A stretch of 64,000 bases of DNA from Kiritimatiellaeota bacterium B1221. GTDB lineage: Bacteria > Verrucomicrobiota > Kiritimatiellia > SS1-B-03-39 > UBA6053. Under the pieces are notes generated by a model. The model worked only from the letters and a program-made list of their open reading frames with translations. It did no database searches and was not told the DNA's origin. The translations under genes were made by a program, and so were the position numbers. This document shows positions 26,174-35,210 of the stretch, one piece after another. Location of the stretch: assembly GCA_029269125.1 (NCBI GenBank), contig JARHXX010000014.1:16269-80268 (forward strand). The letters run 5' to 3'. Numbering within the stretch: the first letter of the stretch is position 1; every line of letters begins with the position of its first letter.

Positions 26174-26974
26174 TCAGGAATGCGCTTTCTGATAAGCACC
26201 CGGCGTTTTCCCAGTCTCCGCCTTAAAGGCCCGGGAAAGCGCAGCCGCGCAACTGTAGCCCACCGCCTCCGATATGACCTCCAATGTGTAATCTTCCTGC
26301 AGCAGATATTCCTTTGCCCGCTCTATACGTAAACGGGTGAGATGCTCATTCGGACGCGCCCCCGTTTCCTTTAAAAACAACTTGCGTAAATATTGCGGGG
26401 AACGGTGCATGGCCAACGCCGCATCCTCCACTCCGCACCCCTCATGTAAATGCGTTCTAAACCAATGCAGGGTCTGCTGAACCGTTCGGACCGAGGAGGT
26501 CGAGGACGAAGGCAGACTCTCCTCTTCCCGCTGCAAAATCAAATACGAAAGCTCCATCAAGATCGACTCCACCTGCAATTGGCGCAACCCGAATTGCATC
26601 GACCCGGTTGCCTGCGCGCGTTCGGACAGCTCCTTCAGTCTCACCAAGTCCCCCTCTCTCATCTCCGACTGAAACCAGGCTCGCTCTTTCATCCACTTCT
26701 GTAAAATCAGCGGCAGCCCGCTTACGTGAAACACTTCGACCTGACATTCCGCATCCGGTGCAGGCGCCGTCCAGCCATGACTGCAATCCGGGTGAAAAAT
26801 CCACAAAGAACCTTTAGGAGCTGTCAGCCACGAATGATCCGCAAACTCCACCCGGCATTCTCCCTCCAGAATCCCCTGAATCTCCCAGAGCTCCCGACGA
26901 TACGGCGGCACCGGCTTTTCAGCATAATTCCGTAAACCCCCATTGAGATAAGAAAAATCAGCAACACCAATCAT
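26174..26974 (-). CDS. AraC-family transcriptional regulator
   Basis: 266 residues. The N-terminal half is a cupin-like ligand-binding domain (GECRVEFADHSWL...GSLWIFHPDCSHGW). The C-terminal 100 residues hold the two helix-turn-helix motifs of the AraC/XylS family (VEDAALAMHRSPQYLRKLF and LEVISEAVGYSCAAALSRAFK followed by GKTPGAYQK). It is divergent from the GH4 glycosidase 70 bases away, so that gene is its most probable target, with the likely inducer a sugar product of that enzyme. An 11-bp repeat overlaps both start codons. Confidence 0.92.
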   Translation of the reverse strand: MIGVADFSYLNGGLRNYAEKPVPPYRRELWEIQGILEGECRVEFADHSWLTAPKGSLWIFHPDCSHGWTAPAPDAECQVEVFHVSGLPLILQKWMKERAWFQSEMREGDLVRLKELSERAQATGSMQFGLRQLQVESILMELSYLILQREEESLPSSSTSSVRTVQQTLHWFRTHLHEGCGVEDAALAMHRSPQYLRKLFLKETGARPNEHLTRLRIERAKEYLLQEDYTLEVISEAVGYSCAAALSRAFKAETGKTPGAYQKAHS

Positions 26975-26975
26975 A

Positions 26976-26986
26976 TTCGTTTATGT
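26976..26986 (+). promoter_or_regulatory. Candidate AraC-type operator half, copy 1
   Basis: TTCGTTTATGT, immediately upstream of the araC-family start codon (26974), is repeated exactly and in the same orientation at 27038-27048, 62 bp away (about six helical turns). Direct-repeat sites on one face of the helix are typical for AraC-family dimers. Confidence 0.5.
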
Positions 26987-27037
26987 TAATAATTGTACCG
27001 ACAGTATCATTTATCCGACACTTAAAATAGAATATAT

Positions 27038-27048
27038 TTCGTTTATGT
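27038..27048 (+). promoter_or_regulatory. Candidate AraC-type operator half, copy 2
   Basis: Second exact TTCGTTTATGT; its ATG is the GH4 start codon at 27045. The flanking bases also agree (ATATTCG versus ATATTTCG). Confidence 0.5.
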
Positions 27049-28439
27049 CTAAAACAACCCCCTCCAATCCCTCCCGCCCTTCTGTGAAAATTGCCTATAT
27101 CGGTGGCGGCAGCCGCAACTGGGCCCGCGATCTCATGAAAGATCTCGCCTCCCAGGCCGGTTTCGACGGTGAAATCGTTTTATATGATATCGATCATCCC
27201 GCCTCCTTAAAAAATGTTGAGATCGGAAATCAAATTTTCCGTCGACCCGAAGCAGTCAGCTCCTTTAAAGTTCGTGCCGTCAAAACCCTGAAAGCCTGCT
27301 TAAGCCAAGCCGATTTTGTGGTGATCTCCATCGAACCCGGTCCCACCGAAAACCGCTTTGCGGATTTGGAGATTCCTAAAAAATACGGCATTGTGCAACC
27401 CGTGGGCGACAGCACCGGCCCCGGCGGATGGTTGCGCGCGCTCCGTTCCATTCCAGTCTTTGAAGGCTTTGCCCACGGGATCATGAAATACTGCCCCGAA
27501 GCCTGGGTGATCAACTACACCAACCCCATGACCCTCTGTACCGCCACTCTCTACGCCGCCGAACCCGATATTCAGGCTTTCGGCTGCTGTCACGAGGTGT
27601 TCAGCACCCAGGAGAAACTGCGCAAAATGGCCGAAGAAGCCTTTGGGTTTGAAGAAGTGAAACGCAGTGAAATCAAAGTGAATGTCAACGGAGTCAATCA
27701 CTTTACCTGGGTGACCGAGGCCAGCTGCCGCGGTGAAGATCTGATGCCCCTGGTCCACAGACAAGCTCACGATCCCTCCTTTTACAAAGATGCCACCTCC
27801 ATTGCCAAATCCCGCACCCGCAAAGGAGAAATCTATGCCTCTGAAGGGATGGTGTCCATGGATCTCTACCGCCGTTTCGGCGCCCTTGGTGCCGCCGGGG
27901 AACGTCATCTGGTGGAGTTTGTCCCCTGGTACGCACGCAACATGAAAACGCTGAATCAGTGGGGCGTCCTGTGTACCCCCTATTCCCTGCGACTCGAACG
28001 CAGCCAGAAAAAAGACGTGAATCAAAACGAATACGGTCAGAAAGAACTTAATCCCAGCGGGGAAGAAGGTGTTCAGCAGATGGAGGCGATTCTGGGACTC
28101 CGTGAATTAGATACCAACGTCAACCTTCCCAACCTCGGTCAATCTCCCGACCTTCCCTTGGAATCCGTGGTTGAAACCAATGCGGCCTTCCGCCGGGGAA
28201 AAGTCACGCCGCTTATGGCCAAAGCCCTGCCTGCCGGTGCAGCCAGCTTGGTGGAACGCATCATCTCCGTGCAGGAAATGACCCTGGAAGCCGCCATGAA
28301 TCGGGATCTCGATGCCGCCACCGCGGCTCTGCTCTGTGATCCACTGATGAATATTTCGACCGATAAAGCCGTAGAAATGGCCCACGAAATGATTCAGCAC
28401 ATCGGACCGGAACTGAAAGGAATGGGGTATAAAATTTAA
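27045..28439 (+). CDS. GH4-family glycosidase (alpha-glucosidase/galactosidase type)
   Basis: 464 residues, cytoplasmic. GH4 enzymes use NAD and a divalent metal in a redox-elimination mechanism. The NAD-binding loop is IGGGSRNW around 19-26, the conserved NPM is at 160-162, and the metal-ligand motif CHEV is at 182-185 with a later histidine in NVNGVNHFTW. The CHE form is typical of the alpha-glucosidase/galactosidase/galacturonidase branch rather than 6-phospho-glucosidases (which also need a phosphate-binding arginine set), but the substrate cannot be fixed. Divergent from an AraC regulator that probably controls it. Confidence 0.9.
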   Translation: MSKTTPSNPSRPSVKIAYIGGGSRNWARDLMKDLASQAGFDGEIVLYDIDHPASLKNVEIGNQIFRRPEAVSSFKVRAVKTLKACLSQADFVVISIEPGPTENRFADLEIPKKYGIVQPVGDSTGPGGWLRALRSIPVFEGFAHGIMKYCPEAWVINYTNPMTLCTATLYAAEPDIQAFGCCHEVFSTQEKLRKMAEEAFGFEEVKRSEIKVNVNGVNHFTWVTEASCRGEDLMPLVHRQAHDPSFYKDATSIAKSRTRKGEIYASEGMVSMDLYRRFGALGAAGERHLVEFVPWYARNMKTLNQWGVLCTPYSLRLERSQKKDVNQNEYGQKELNPSGEEGVQQMEAILGLRELDTNVNLPNLGQSPDLPLESVVETNAAFRRGKVTPLMAKALPAGAASLVERIISVQEMTLEAAMNRDLDAATAALLCDPLMNISTDKAVEMAHEMIQHIGPELKGMGYKI

Positions 28440-28477
28440 GGCCGCCGTCTTAAATCTATGGACTGCGCTCCCACCCC

Positions 28478-28569
28478 GGACCGACGGCGTCCCGCCGTCC
28501 CAAACCTATGAACTGCGGGACGCAGGCCATCAGGACCGACGGCGTCCCGCCGTCCCAAACCCATGAACT
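28478..28569. repeat. Two direct copies of a hairpin-bearing intergenic repeat
   Basis: Positions 28478-28514 and 28533-28569 are almost identical 37-base copies (one mismatch, 55-base period). Each contains the palindrome GACGGC-GTCCC-GCCGTC. A third, degenerate piece seems to begin at about 28440. The spacing and number are too low for CRISPR; a REP-like element is the better description. No terminator T-run follows. Confidence 0.7.
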
Positions 28570-28680
28570 CCAGAACGCTGGCCTCCAAACCCAGAAGAAA
28601 CCCAACATCCATACTTGCTAATAAACTAAACCTGCCATAGATCACGCGGACCTGCTTAATTCCAACAAATATGATCCGAT

Positions 28681-29940
28681 ATGAAAGCTAATAAAAACCG
28701 CTGGTTCATCGCCGCCGCCGCTGTGGGCATACACATTTCCATTGGCTCGGTATACGCGTATAGTGCATGGAAGATGCCTTTAGAAAGCGCATTCGGATGG
28801 AAAGCCACCCAAACCACCGCCGCTTTCAGCCTCGCAATTTTCTTCTTAGGCTTCTCAGCTGCATTTTTAGGTCGGGTGGTGGAACGGAAAGGTCCCCGCT
28901 TCAGCGGACTGCTTTCCGCCGTTCTCTTCCCCGGAGGCCTTTTGATTGCGGCCTATGCCTGCCACCTCCAACAGCTTTGGATGTTTTACCTGGGATACGG
29001 TGTGGTCGGCGGGGTGGGTTTAGGGCTCGGATACCTCTCCCCCGTCTCCACCCTAGTCAAATGGTTTCCCGACCGACGCGGCCTCGCCACCGGACTGGCC
29101 ATTATGGGCTTCGGTTTCGGCGGTCTGGTTTGCACCCTGCTCATCGATCAATTTGTGCCTGCACAAAAAATCACCGACACTCTTATCAACTATCAGGCGG
29201 CCGACATCAGCCACGCCTTCGCATATTTGGCCGTGATCTATGCCGGCATCATGATTCCCGCTTCCCTGTATATCGCCCTGCCCCCGGATAATTATGCAGA
29301 ACAATTTGCCGGAGCTTCCAAGCGAAACGTTCAAATCCCTCCCCGGGAATTCACAGTCCCTCAAGCCGTTCGTACCCCAGAACTCTACGGCCTGTGGCTC
29401 ATGCTTTTCCTTAACGTGTGCTGCGGCATCGCGGTCATTTCAACTGCCAAAAAAATGGGTGTGGAAATGGTGCACCTGTCTGTGGAAAGCGCCAGCTTTC
29501 TGGTGATGGGCATCTCGGTATTCAATGGCTTGGGTCGTCTGATCTGGTCCGCCTTTTCAGACCGCTTGGGAAGGGACAATGTGTTCATTTCTTTTTTCGT
29601 CATCCAAGTGATCGCGTTTCCGTTACTCGCACATCTCAGCGCCTGCCCCTTCGCTTTCATGGCCGTGACTTTTCTGATCATCAGTTGTTACGGAGGCGGT
29701 TTTTCCTGCGCCCCCGCCTACATCAGCGATTTGTTTGGCCTCAAAGAAATGCCCACCCTCTATGGACTCATCCTCACCGCCTGGTCCATTGCCGGTATCG
29801 TTGGTCCCATGCTCACGTCCAGCCTTTACGAAAAGACCCACAGCTATCAGCAGAGCCTGTATATTTTTGGTTGTCTCTTGGCGGCAGGATTAGCCGTTGC
29901 CCTGTTCATGAAAAAAAGACTCAAACAGGTACAAGCGTAA
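28681..29940 (+). CDS. MFS transporter of the oxalate/formate antiporter (OFA) family
   Basis: 419 residues, 12 hydrophobic segments. OFA features: N-terminal [45 protein letters not shown] between helices 4 and 5, and the loop [13 protein letters not shown] in the second half. Family members carry oxalate/formate, lactate or pyruvate across the inner membrane. No metabolic gene nearby indicates which. It stands alone, with a large inverted repeat after the stop. Confidence 0.88.
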   Translation: MKANKNRWFIAAAAVGIHISIGSVYAYSAWKMPLESAFGWKATQTTAAFSLAIFFLGFSAAFLGRVVERKGPRFSGLLSAVLFPGGLLIAAYACHLQQLWMFYLGYGVVGGVGLGLGYLSPVSTLVKWFPDRRGLATGLAIMGFGFGGLVCTLLIDQFVPAQKITDTLINYQAADISHAFAYLAVIYAGIMIPASLYIALPPDNYAEQFAGASKRNVQIPPREFTVPQAVRTPELYGLWLMLFLNVCCGIAVISTAKKMGVEMVHLSVESASFLVMGISVFNGLGRLIWSAFSDRLGRDNVFISFFVIQVIAFPLLAHLSACPFAFMAVTFLIISCYGGGFSCAPAYISDLFGLKEMPTLYGLILTAWSIAGIVGPMLTSSLYEKTHSYQQSLYIFGCLLAAGLAVALFMKKRLKQVQA

Positions 29941-29953
29941 TCCCGGCATTCCT

Positions 29954-30040
29954 GTCTGCGACCACGAGCAGCACTGCCGGAGTGTGCCATCTAAAAGACA
30001 GAGGGTTTCACGCGCGCCTGAGCAGCCCGTGGTCACAGAC
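29954..30040. repeat. Large imperfect inverted repeat between convergent genes
   Basis: Arms 29954-29972 and 30022-30040 (19 bases, 16 complementary) enclose 49 bases and fill the gap between the MFS and TauE genes. It could be a bidirectional transcription barrier or a remnant of a small mobile element. No T-run is present on either strand. Confidence 0.5.
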
Positions 30041-30048
30041 TGAAATGT

Positions 30049-30789
30049 CTATGTTACCATCAGACGGATCGCAGCCGCAGCTGCCAGAATCTGCACTGCA
30101 ACCGCAAAGGGTTTGGCAGGAATCCGCTTAAACAGAAAACGCCCGAACACCGCCCCCAGCACAATCCCCGGTAAAAACCAGACACTGAGTTTTAATGAAT
30201 CCACCGTGATCATACCCGCAGAAACAAACAGGGGGATTTTCAACGTATTGATGATCAGAAAAAACCAGGCCATGCTCCCCATAAATTTATGTTTATCCAA
30301 TCCGAGACTCAACAAATATAATGACATGACCGGACCCGCCACATTTCCAATGGTGGTTGCGAAACCTGTGGCAATCCCCAGAATAGCCGTATAAAGCGGA
30401 TGATGGGGCATTTGGTTCCACCCCAGCCGGTTCCGCAAAAAGTCCAACACCAAAATCCCCAAAACCAGACCACCCAACAACAGGGAAAAATTCATCTCCT
30501 GATCTTGGGTAAATTTTAATGTGGCGTATCCGATGCCCAAACCTGCCAGCGTCCATGGCAACACCCTCAAGATCAGCTTCCAATCGGCGTGCTGACGATA
30601 ATAAAAAACCGCAAACAGATCAGCGGCAATCAGCAAAGGCAACAACACCCCCACCGACTGACGCGTTTGCTCCATCAGATTGGCCAACAGCACCACCCCC
30701 AAAATGCCAGCCCCCGGGATGCCGGTTTTAGAGGTGCCGGTGAAAAAGGTACTGCTGTTACCGGCAAAAATTGTAGCAAACGGTATCAT
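30049..30789 (-). CDS. TauE/SafE-family membrane exporter
   Basis: 246 residues with about eight hydrophobic segments and the family's glycine-rich repeats (GTSKTGIPGAGILG at 17-30, ATTIGNVAGPVMSLYLLSLG near 170). Members export sulfite, sulfoacetate or related organosulfonates; the substrate here is not known. The start at 30789 overlaps the stop of the M20 peptidase by 4 bases, so the two are co-translated. Confidence 0.87.
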   Translation of the reverse strand: MIPFATIFAGNSSTFFTGTSKTGIPGAGILGVVLLANLMEQTRQSVGVLLPLLIAADLFAVFYYRQHADWKLILRVLPWTLAGLGIGYATLKFTQDQEMNFSLLLGGLVLGILVLDFLRNRLGWNQMPHHPLYTAILGIATGFATTIGNVAGPVMSLYLLSLGLDKHKFMGSMAWFFLIINTLKIPLFVSAGMITVDSLKLSVWFLPGIVLGAVFGRFLFKRIPAKPFAVAVQILAAAAAIRLMVT

Positions 30790-31967
30790 CGGACCGCGTC
30801 TTCCACTATTTGCACCAGCAGTTTACAGCAGGTCAGGTATTCTTCAATGTCCGCATATTCATCCACCGTGTGGGGGTTGTGCTGCCCGGCACCCAAGGTA
30901 ACAGTGGGGATCCCTTTGACATTCAGGAAGTTGGCATCCAAACCGCCGTTGGTCACTTCCGGTTTGCAGGTGATACCCAGCTTCGCCAACGCATTTGCGG
31001 TCGCCTCCACCGTGGGATGATCTTCTTGCATACGAAAAGCATGATAATCCGCTTGAAAATTGAAGGTGATCCTGCCCGCTTTGCCCACATGATTTTCCAC
31101 CGATGCGGCCGCGGCTTCAAAACATCCGCGAATCGCCTCCGTGATTTCAATCAGAAAATCCGGATCATGACTGCGCGACTCCCCTGTCACCTTCACCAAA
31201 TCCGTCACCTGGTTAGAAGCTTCACCGCCCTGGATCCCCCCCACATTACTGGTCCCATTCTTACCGTCCTGTTGGATCTTTCCAAAGTAACCTTTTGCGG
31301 AAATGTCCGCGATCGCGCGCGCCGCAATCAAGGCGGCGGAAACCCCGTGTTCCGGATGCACCCCGGCATGCGAGGAAATACCTTTGATTTCCACCTGCCA
31401 GCGGTGAGCGCCAATTGCACCAATAATCGCCCGGTCCGGTTCGCCGGAATCGATATTAAAACCCAGCGCGGGAGATCCCAATTCTTCCACATTCACTTCT
31501 TTCGCGCCAAACAAGCCAATTTCTTCCCCCACTGTAAACAACAGGGTGATCGGCGGGCGCGGCAGATCATTTTCCAAAACCACCTGCACCATAGACAGTA
31601 TTGCCGCACAGGCCGTCCGGTTGTCCGCACCCAGTGCGGTCTCCCCTTGCGACACATACCGGTTGCCCGCTTTGACCGGCACCACGCCACGTACCAGAGG
31701 TACGGTATCCATATGACCGGAAAACATCAACCGCGGCCCCTCCATCGTACCCGGAATTTTCACAATCAAATTCCCCATTTCAAAATCACGGGGAATGCGG
31801 GTGTGTGCATCATCTTCGAAAATCCATTCCGCGGCGCAACCCGCAGATTTCAGTTCGGAAATCAAATGGTCGGCCACCTGACGCTCTCTTCCACTCAGTC
31901 CCGGAATTTTCAAAAGATCTAAAAGGTTTTGTTCAGCACGTTCAGCGTTCAGTAGAGAAGTTGTCAT
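30786..31967 (-). CDS. M20-family metallopeptidase (peptidase T-like)
   Basis: 393 residues, cytoplasmic. Zinc-ligand motifs: H85 in SGHMDTVP with D87, D115 in LGADNRTA, the E148-E149 pair in VGEEIG, D173 (FNIDSG) and the last histidine in AGQHNPHTVDEY. A lid domain interrupts the catalytic domain at about 190-300. GADN and the long lid favour peptidase T-like di/tripeptidases over deacetylases. It is first in a two-gene operon with the TauE/SafE gene. It starts cleanly at an ATG; the intergenic region before it has no obvious operator. Confidence 0.9.
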   Translation of the reverse strand: MTTSLLNAERAEQNLLDLLKIPGLSGRERQVADHLISELKSAGCAAEWIFEDDAHTRIPRDFEMGNLIVKIPGTMEGPRLMFSGHMDTVPLVRGVVPVKAGNRYVSQGETALGADNRTACAAILSMVQVVLENDLPRPPITLLFTVGEEIGLFGAKEVNVEELGSPALGFNIDSGEPDRAIIGAIGAHRWQVEIKGISSHAGVHPEHGVSAALIAARAIADISAKGYFGKIQQDGKNGTSNVGGIQGGEASNQVTDLVKVTGESRSHDPDFLIEITEAIRGCFEAAAASVENHVGKAGRITFNFQADYHAFRMQEDHPTVEATANALAKLGITCKPEVTNGGLDANFLNVKGIPTVTLGAGQHNPHTVDEYADIEEYLTCCKLLVQIVEDAVR

Positions 31968-32128
31968 AAGATTTACCGGGTTCGTTTCCCTTCTTCTATA
32001 AACAGCTTTTACCGGAGAATCAAATGATGATTCAGAATCTTAATTCATGGAGCAATTGTCATACATGAAGTCCTCGAAATCCGGCATGCGGGGCGACCGG
32101 AAATTCGAAGTCAGAATGATTCTTTTTC

Positions 32129-32539
32129 TCACTCAGCAGAAATCAGACTGATATTTTCTAAACCTGATTTATTCATCAGATCCAGCACTGTAACCAAATC
32201 CTGATGCGCACTAGCACCGGAAGGCACTACGATCATCTTTCGCGCAGGATCCAAATCCGCCAGCCGATTGAGCACCTTTTCCAGTTGGGATAAACTGATT
32301 TCCTGATGTTCCCAGGTGTAGGTTCCAGCATTCACTCCGATTTGGGGAGGAAGATCTCCCCCGCCAGGCCCGGGGCCGGCACGCCAAACGGGCATGGTGG
32401 ACAGGTGATCCGGTATCTCGAAGGTGAGCACAAAATAGATCAACATCTGGAAAACCACATCGATCATCGGAGTCATGGCCAGCGTCTCGGTCGATTGATT
32501 ACGGGCCTTGCGTTCACGTTTGCGGGTAGCTGATTTCAT
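32129..32539 (-). CDS. exbD: ExbD/TolR-family biopolymer transporter, copy 1
   Basis: 136 residues: cytoplasmic N-terminus, one helix, periplasmic domain. The proton-relay aspartate is D27 in MTPMIDVVF. The helix is nearly identical to that of copy 2 (33145), so these two are recent duplicates, while the periplasmic parts differ. The ATG at 32539 is preferred to the adjacent one at 32542 because AAAGGAGG is then 5 bases away. Last gene of the operon, 162 bases after copy 2, with a long hairpin in the gap. Confidence 0.92.
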   Translation of the reverse strand: MKSATRKRERKARNQSTETLAMTPMIDVVFQMLIYFVLTFEIPDHLSTMPVWRAGPGPGGGDLPPQIGVNAGTYTWEHQEISLSQLEKVLNRLADLDPARKMIVVPSGASAHQDLVTVLDLMNKSGLENISLISAE

Positions 32540-32623
32540 CATATCCTCCTTTAGGGTTGGAGGAAGCTACCCGGGGCCCCCAAGAAAAGTTTAGCGTTTT
32601 CCGTAACAAACCGGTGGTCGGGT

Positions 32624-32655
32624 GATTTGAAATCTTAACTAACAGATTTCAAATC
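32624..32655. repeat. 12-bp perfect hairpin between exbD copies
   Basis: GATTTGAAATCT and AGATTTCAAATC with an 8-base loop. It is not followed by a T-run on the minus strand, so it may stabilise or attenuate the operon mRNA rather than terminate it. Confidence 0.6.
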
Positions 32656-32701
32656 CTGAAATCCCCATGCCACCACTAAACAACCCAACCAACGCCCCCC
32701 C

Positions 32702-33145
32702 CTAGTTGGAGGAAAGCAAACTTACATTTTCCAACCCGGCTTTGCTCAAAATATTGAGCAAAGCAACCAGATCTTTATGTTTGCTGTCGGCAGTTGCGAC
32801 CACAATAATATTCTGACTGGGGTTCAAATCCGCAAAGCGGTTGAAAGCCTTTTCCAGGGTCGCCAAACTCCGCCGGGTATCATTAAGCGCATAATAGCCA
32901 TTCGGGGATCCGGGTTGGGGGCCATAAACCGTAATACGGGTAAGCTCCACAACCTCTTGCTCCTTCGATGGAGCAGACTCACCCGCAGGACGCCAAACTT
33001 GCATCTGGGACATTTTATCAGGAATCTCAAACGTGAGTACAAAGTAGATCAGCATTTGGAAGACCACGTCAATCATTGGGGTCATCGGAACGTCTTCGAC
33101 TTCACGTTTCGTACTGCGAACCCGGCGTGTTTTCTTTCTACTCAT
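32702..33145 (-). CDS. exbD: ExbD/TolR-family biopolymer transporter, copy 2
   Basis: 147 residues, same architecture as copy 1; D26 in MTPMIDVVF is the proton-relay residue. A basic N-terminus (RKKTRRVR) orients the helix. The periplasmic domain has a longer acidic-polar insert (APSKEQEVVELTR) than copy 1. The ATG at 33145 has AAGGAAGGGGG upstream and overlaps the stop of copy 3 by 4 bases. Confidence 0.92.
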   Translation of the reverse strand: MSRKKTRRVRSTKREVEDVPMTPMIDVVFQMLIYFVLTFEIPDKMSQMQVWRPAGESAPSKEQEVVELTRITVYGPQPGSPNGYYALNDTRRSLATLEKAFNRFADLNPSQNIIVVATADSKHKDLVALLNILSKAGLENVSLLSSN

Positions 33146-33570
33146 GATCCCCCTTCCTTGCCCGACTTCTCAATGAGACCAATAATATTAATTTTGTACA
33201 AACCTTCCTCCGAACAAATGTCCATCACCTTTTTGATATGGCGATGTTCCGCTTCTCCGTCCGCATAAATCATTACCGGCACCTCCTGCCCATAACGTTT
33301 TACCGCCATGCGAATCGTGTTACGGAATGCACCGGGAGAATACATGGCGGTACCGAGTTTGATATCGCCATTTCTCATTACCTGCGGATACACTGTGGCT
33401 GGTTCGAACTCCACAATTTCCTTGGCATTAGGTGCATCCGGAATGAGAATTTTCTCCGTATCAAACTTCTCCCGCTCCAAGTCCAACGTGAACACGAAGA
33501 AGATGATCATCTGAAAGACGATATCAATCATCGGGGTCAGGTTGACGGATTCTATGCTACGGTGTTTCAT
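33142..33570 (-). CDS. exbD: ExbD/TolR-family biopolymer transporter, copy 3
   Basis: 142 residues; D16 in LTPMIDIVFQ. More divergent than the other two copies (helix MIIFFVFTLDLEREKFD) with its own periplasmic domain. It follows exbB by 21 bases and leads into copy 2. Three ExbD-type partners with one motor protein may mean different stators or substrate-specific coupling proteins. Confidence 0.91.
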   Translation of the reverse strand: MKHRSIESVNLTPMIDIVFQMIIFFVFTLDLEREKFDTEKILIPDAPNAKEIVEFEPATVYPQVMRNGDIKLGTAMYSPGAFRNTIRMAVKRYGQEVPVMIYADGEAEHRHIKKVMDICSEEGLYKINIIGLIEKSGKEGGS

Positions 33571-33591
33571 GAAGTTTTATCCGGTTGTGGA

Positions 33592-34341
33592 TTAGTCTGA
33601 AACCACTTCCACGTTACGGAGGATCTTGATTTCTTCGAGGGTGTGCATTTCCATGGTGATAATAATGGTGGAGGCACGGTTCCGGAAATAGTAGAAAAAG
33701 GCCAAAGCGGGAATCGCCACAAACAGACCGAAAGCGGTCGTCCACAAGGCTTGGGAAATACTCAGCGCCAAAGCGCCTCCACCGGCGGCACCAGCGTTTG
33801 CCAAACCGGCAAACGCGGAAATCATACCCTGTACGGTACCCAACAGACCCAACATCGGAGCGAGGTTACCCACAACGTTCAAGTAATTCACCCGTTGCAT
33901 CAGGCGTTCTTCTTCCATAGCCGCCGCGACCGAAACCGCATCCTGAATGGTATCGAACCCTTCTTCCACATTTGAGAAACCGGCCGAAAGAATGTTTGAA
34001 ACCGGACAAGGCTCTTCTTCGCAATGTTGCAGAGCCTTCATTACGTCCCCCTGCTCCATCGCAGTCTGAACGTTTTCCACCAGTGAAGGCGGCATCACTT
34101 TGGTTGCACGAACGGTAAGAAACGCATCCACAATCAATGCCACACAAGCAATTGAAGTGAAGAAAATCGCCAACCAAAGAATAATCCCCAGTGCACCACC
34201 CGCGGTGATAACATTTAAGAAGGAAGGACTACTGGCATCCTTGGTCACGGTCATTTGACCCGCTTCCTGGGCGAATGCGGACATTCCCACGGCAAGGGTG
34301 CTGAGGCTCGTAAATAATTTCAAACCGGTTTTTTTCAACAT
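33592..34341 (-). CDS. exbB: ExbB/TolQ-family proton channel subunit
   Basis: 249 residues. An additional N-terminal signal-like hydrophobic segment (residues 4-20, cleavage near AFA) precedes the three-helix motor core, as in other long ExbB/TolQ variants. The core contains the conserved LGLLGTVQGMISAF segment and the SISQALWTTAFGLFVAIPA helix pair. The frame is open to 34401, but the ATG at 34341 has GGAG 8 bases upstream and gives a clean signal peptide. With ExbD it converts proton flow into mechanical energy for outer-membrane transport or envelope work. Confidence 0.9.
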   Translation of the reverse strand: MLKKTGLKLFTSLSTLAVGMSAFAQEAGQMTVTKDASSPSFLNVITAGGALGIILWLAIFFTSIACVALIVDAFLTVRATKVMPPSLVENVQTAMEQGDVMKALQHCEEEPCPVSNILSAGFSNVEEGFDTIQDAVSVAAAMEEERLMQRVNYLNVVGNLAPMLGLLGTVQGMISAFAGLANAGAAGGGALALSISQALWTTAFGLFVAIPALAFFYYFRNRASTIIITMEMHTLEEIKILRNVEVVSD

Positions 34342-34384
34342 TGTGTACTCCATTAGGTCAATCGTAAGTTTCTTGTTTAAATTG

Positions 34385-35197
34385 TTATCCACCAATTTCA
34401 CGAGTGCTGAACTCGCTGTCAGGATAGTTTTCTTTTAGCAGGGTGGAATATTTCTTCAAGCGCCCCGTGTCGCCAATTTTGGCAAACATGCTCGCTGTTT
34501 TGTATAAGGCTTCGGCCTGCACATCCGGATTTTTTCCGAAAAAGTAATTGGCACGCAAGTAATCCAGAACTGCAGCTTTGTAATCTTTCCGGCTGGCTTT
34601 CAAATCCCCGCGAACAATCAGCGCACTGGAGATGCGGTCGGGGGCACTTTTCTGATCCATAATGATGGCAGTGAGTTCATCTTCCAAACCCTCGCTGTCA
34701 TTACTCACGACTTTGACGTCCCACAATACTTTTTCCAAAAACGGGAAGAAAGTCAGCAGGTTGTCGCCGTATCGTTCTTCCAGACTGTCCACCGTGCGTT
34801 TAGCCTGTAATGGATTTCCGGCGGTCAATTGCAGCTCTGCCAGCTTTTGTGCGGCGGAGGCATCCCAACTCATGTATTGAGAGGTACGGAAGACCCCCTC
34901 TAATAATTTGACCGCTTCATCGTTTTTTCCCTGATTGATGAGCACCTGTGCCTGATCAATCTCTGCCGGTTTAACACCTACCGCCCGCAAATACTGTTCT
35001 TTGGTAATATCCTTGGACTGACCACCAATGGTCACCACCAAATCCCCACCCGTGCCGGGGCGGACCCGGATATTTTCCACATCCACGCGGGTACCAGCGG
35101 TGTTTACCACATACGCTTGACTCCACGCAAAAACCGGGAGCAAAGCCATCGCCAACAAGGCGGTTAAATATTTAGTTGAGGGGGTATACTTTTTCAT
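34385..35197 (-). CDS. Secreted TPR-like protein, unknown
   Basis: 270 residues with a signal peptide (MKKYTP..., hydrophobic 12-24, cleavage near WSQ). After a beta-like region of about 50 residues the rest is helical with TPR-type pairs (EAVKLLEGVF, AAQKLAELQLTAGNPLQAKRTVDSLEERYG, AALDYLRANY near the end, SMFAKIGDTGRLKKYSTLLKENYPDS). It lies between the large TPR protein and exbB, so it is a likely periplasmic partner of the motor. AAGGAG precedes its ATG. Confidence 0.75.
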   Translation of the reverse strand: MKKYTPSTKYLTALLAMALLPVFAWSQAYVVNTAGTRVDVENIRVRPGTGGDLVVTIGGQSKDITKEQYLRAVGVKPAEIDQAQVLINQGKNDEAVKLLEGVFRTSQYMSWDASAAQKLAELQLTAGNPLQAKRTVDSLEERYGDNLLTFFPFLEKVLWDVKVVSNDSEGLEDELTAIIMDQKSAPDRISSALIVRGDLKASRKDYKAAVLDYLRANYFFGKNPDVQAEALYKTASMFAKIGDTGRLKKYSTLLKENYPDSEFSTREIGG

Positions 35198-35210
35198 CGA
35201 AACTCCTTAA

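Noticed and set aside
28478..28569. CRISPR or attachment site
   Set aside because: Only two copies, 18-base gap, GC-rich internal hairpin; no cas or integrase genes nearby.
30810..31922. 370-codon plus-strand frame over the M20 peptidase
   Set aside because: Shadow of the peptidase; low-complexity translation rich in His, Arg and Phe.
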